The position numbers and the translations under genes are program-made. From positions 1,302,001 through 1,366,000 of the forward strand of contig NC_016026.1 of assembly GCF_000226315.1 (NCBI RefSeq): a stretch of 64,000 nucleotides of DNA. Reading direction: 5' to 3'. Origin of the DNA: Micavibrio aeruginosavorus ARL-13 (GTDB taxonomy: Bacteria; Pseudomonadota; Alphaproteobacteria; Micavibrionales; Micavibrionaceae). This document shows, one piece after another, positions 62,737-64,000 of the stretch. Positions within the stretch are counted from its first letter, which is position 1; every line of letters starts with the position of its first letter. The notes under the pieces were generated by a model, which was not told the DNA's origin, did no database searches, and saw nothing but the letters and a program-made list of their open reading frames with translations.

Positions 62737-63312
62737 TTATCGAACGATCCGCGTGTCTTCACGCTGGATTTTCTTTTGCAATTGCAACAAGCCGTAAACC
62801 AGCGCTTCCGCGGTCGGCGGGCATCCGGGCACGTAAATATCAACCGGAACAATCCGGTCGCATCCGCGCACGACGGAGTATGAATAATGGTAATAACCGC
62901 CACCATTCGCGCACGACCCCATCGAAACAACCCAGCGGGGTTCCGGCATCTGGTCATACACACGGCGCAGCGCCGGGGCCATTTTGTTGGTCAGTGTTCC
63001 GGCCACAATCATCACGTCGGATTGACGCGGGCTGGGGCGCGGGATCATGCCGAAACGGTCGAGGTCATAACGGCTCATATACGCGTGGATCATCTCCACC
63101 GCACAGCACGCCAGACCGAACGTCATCGGCCACAGCGAACCGGTGCGCGCCCAATCGAACAGGTTATCGGCCTGCGTCAGCAGAAAGCCCTTTTCATTCA
63201 GATGCTTTGAAATCGCGGCGGGCACAACGTCCTGCTGCGCGGCGGGCGGCATAGCCAATCCTGTTTCCAGCGGCGCAGGCGGTGCGGTAAAGACGTGACG
63301 ATCATGTGACAT
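62737..63312 (-). CDS. nuoB: NADH-quinone oxidoreductase subunit B
   Basis: NuoB carries cluster N2, the last cluster before quinone. The 191-residue protein has the tandem cysteines in [10 protein letters not shown], the third in [11 protein letters not shown] and the fourth in [12 protein letters not shown]. It follows nuoA by six bases. The N-terminal 30 residues are variable in the family. Confidence 0.97.
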   Translation of the reverse strand: MSHDRHVFTAPPAPLETGLAMPPAAQQDVVPAAISKHLNEKGFLLTQADNLFDWARTGSLWPMTFGLACCAVEMIHAYMSRYDLDRFGMIPRPSPRQSDVMIVAGTLTNKMAPALRRVYDQMPEPRWVVSMGSCANGGGYYHYSYSVVRGCDRIVPVDIYVPGCPPTAEALVYGLLQLQKKIQREDTRIVR

Positions 63313-63318
63313 TGCTGA

Positions 63319-63690
63319 TTACTCCCAATCCAACGCGCCTTTTTTCCATTCATATATGAACCCAACCGTCAGAATTCCAAGGAACGTGACCATGGACCAG
63401 AACCCGAAGACGCCAATGTCGCCCAGCGTAACCGCCCAGGGGAACAGGAACGCAACTTCCAGATCGAAGATGATGAACAAGATGGCGACCAGATAGAACC
63501 GCACATCAAATTTGTGCCGTGCATCGTCGAACGCATCGAAACCGCATTCATAAGCGGACAGCTTGTTCACATCGGGATTGCGTTTCCCGGCCAGCAATGA
63601 CGCCACGATCATGGCGACCGACATGCCGCCCGCAATGACGATAAAAACAAGGATCGGAAGATAGTTCAGAAGGAGGTCTGAAGGGGCCAT
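63319..63690 (-). CDS. nuoA: NADH-quinone oxidoreductase subunit A
   Basis: NuoA is a three-helix membrane subunit at the junction of the two arms. ATG at 63690 gives 123 residues, the family length, starting [16 protein letters not shown]. The conserved loop with [10 protein letters not shown] (residues 44-53) and [22 protein letters not shown] are present. The longer open frame would add 23 residues with no family match. It is the first gene of the nuoA-I unit. Confidence 0.95.
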   Translation of the reverse strand: MAPSDLLLNYLPILVFIVIAGGMSVAMIVASLLAGKRNPDVNKLSAYECGFDAFDDARHKFDVRFYLVAILFIIFDLEVAFLFPWAVTLGDIGVFGFWSMVTFLGILTVGFIYEWKKGALDWE

Positions 63691-63792
63691 GGTTCCCGCC
63701 TGATTCCAGAGGGTTAGAATACTTATGCGCCATTCATAAACCACAGAATCCCGCCCCACAAGCCCTAGATCGAGAGTTTCCAGATGGGTTTT

Positions 63793-63821
63793 TTGACAAT
63801 TCGCACAGACAGAATGAGAAT
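63793..63821 (+). promoter_or_regulatory. Plus-strand promoter-like sequence overlapping the Fur-like box
   Basis: TTGACA (63793-63798) is a perfect -35, and GAGAAT (63816-63821) sits 17 bases downstream as a weak -10. It points away from nuoA. No plus-strand gene follows in the window, so if active it would make a small or antisense RNA. Confidence 0.3.
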
Positions 63822-63829
63822 TATTCTCA
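63815..63829. promoter_or_regulatory. Fur- or RirA-like palindrome upstream of nuoA
   Basis: TGAGAATTATTCTCA is a perfect 7-1-7 inverted repeat. It differs from the Fur core TGATAAT-N-ATTATCA by one symmetrical pair and also fits the TGA-N9-TCA pattern of RirA/IscR-type sites in alphaproteobacteria. It lies 125 bases before nuoA, which opens an operon of iron-sulfur proteins, so iron-responsive control is plausible but not shown. Confidence 0.45.
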
Positions 63830-63846
63830 CTCTCAAGAATGGGCGC

Positions 63847-63893
63847 AACAAGCTCCCTCTGTTATTTTTCATAAACAACAGAGGGAGCTTGTT
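63847..63893. other. Long perfect hairpin between nuoA and the next gene
   Basis: Seventeen perfectly paired bases (63847-63863 with 63877-63893) enclose a 13-base AT-rich loop. It lies 12 bases downstream of the stop of the partial minus-strand gene at the right edge. No T run follows on either strand, so it is not a canonical terminator but may stabilise a 3' end. Confidence 0.6.
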
Positions 63894-63904
63894 AACTCAG
63901 ATGC

Positions 63905-64000
63905 TTATGGCGCCGTACTCAGCCGCGGTGACGCATCAATGGTCGCTCCATTGGCACCGCCAAACTCGTTGGCCCCGTCGCTGTCGGATGCTTCATCAAA
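63905..64000 (-). CDS. C-terminal end of an unidentified gene, cut by the window edge
   Basis: An open minus-strand frame enters at 64000 and stops at 63905. It encodes 31 residues rich in Gly, Ala, Asp and Asn (FDEASDSDGANEFGGANG onward), ending STAP. This looks like the low-complexity tail of a longer protein. The hairpin just after the stop supports a real 3' end. Nothing more can be said without the upstream sequence. Confidence 0.45.
   Translation of the reverse strand, partial: FDEASDSDGANEFGGANGATIDASPRLSTAP

Noticed and set aside
63847-63893. 17-bp hairpin as a canonical terminator
   Set aside because: No T run follows on either strand, so it is listed only as a structure.
1-64000. 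tRNA genes, insertion sequences, prophage, CRISPR, toxin-antitoxin or defence genes
   Set aside because: Looked for cloverleaf ends, transposase or integrase motifs, spaced repeats and small paired genes; none was seen by eye. A tRNAscan and a CRISPR finder would settle it.

Overview
The window is a dense stretch of chromosome from a Gram-negative bacterium, almost certainly an alphaproteobacterium. Three things point there. The lipid A and outer-membrane cluster has the alphaproteobacterial order bamA-skp-lpxD-fabZ-lpxA-lpxI-lpxB and uses LpxI rather than LpxH. The lexA promoter carries a direct-repeat SOS box of the alphaproteobacterial form GAAC-N7-GAAC. A 14-gene complex I locus is followed by birA, an RNase J gene and a DUF1467 gene. 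The base composition looks a little above 50% GC. A Micavibrio-like organism is a guess from overall style, not something the sequence proves. I saw no tRNA, rRNA, insertion sequence, prophage or CRISPR array.

Positions 1-3855 (mainly + strand) carry an acetyltransferase read from TTG, then a two-gene unit of a membrane O-acyltransferase and an exported SGNH-like protein that probably O-acetylates a surface polysaccharide. Positions 3878-6704 (-) hold tpiA-secG-pyrG. Between tpiA and ppiD lies a 38-codon gene with its own promoter, ribosome binding site and terminator. Positions 7142-17559 hold ppiD, a YibQ-type deacetylase-like protein, lexA, comEC, gltX, an M48 peptidase and gltA. Positions 17737-37199 (-) are a long envelope and translation block: lpxB, lpxI, lpxA, fabZ, lpxD, skp, bamA, rseP, dxr, cdsA, uppS, frr, pyrH, tsf, rpsB, then ung and dnaE. 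Together these make lipid A, assemble outer-membrane proteins, make phospholipid and undecaprenyl precursors, and supply translation factors. Positions 37364-46833 (-) hold lolD, a lolC/E gene, a hypothetical gene, an archaeal/eukaryal-type proS, a Pro/Ala-rich secreted protein, DUF1467, RNase J, birA and nuoN.

Positions 45283-63690 (-) encode all 14 subunits of NADH:quinone oxidoreductase (nuoA to nuoN), with two oddities. The locus is cut between nuoI and nuoJ by a terminator and a 2.4 kb insert holding pagL (opposite strand), a pseudouridine synthase and a hypothetical gene. Three unfamiliar genes are also embedded in translational register between subunits: a secreted 144-residue protein after nuoD, a 247-residue protein with an internal duplication after nuoF, and a 119-residue Rossmann-like protein after nuoG. 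A Fur/RirA-like palindrome lies upstream of nuoA.

Four copies of a palindromic intergenic repeat (68-89 bp) lie at 11105, 17651, 28652 and 37258. The best candidates for undescribed biology are the 38-residue gene, the three nuo-embedded genes, and the MBOAT/SGNH pair.
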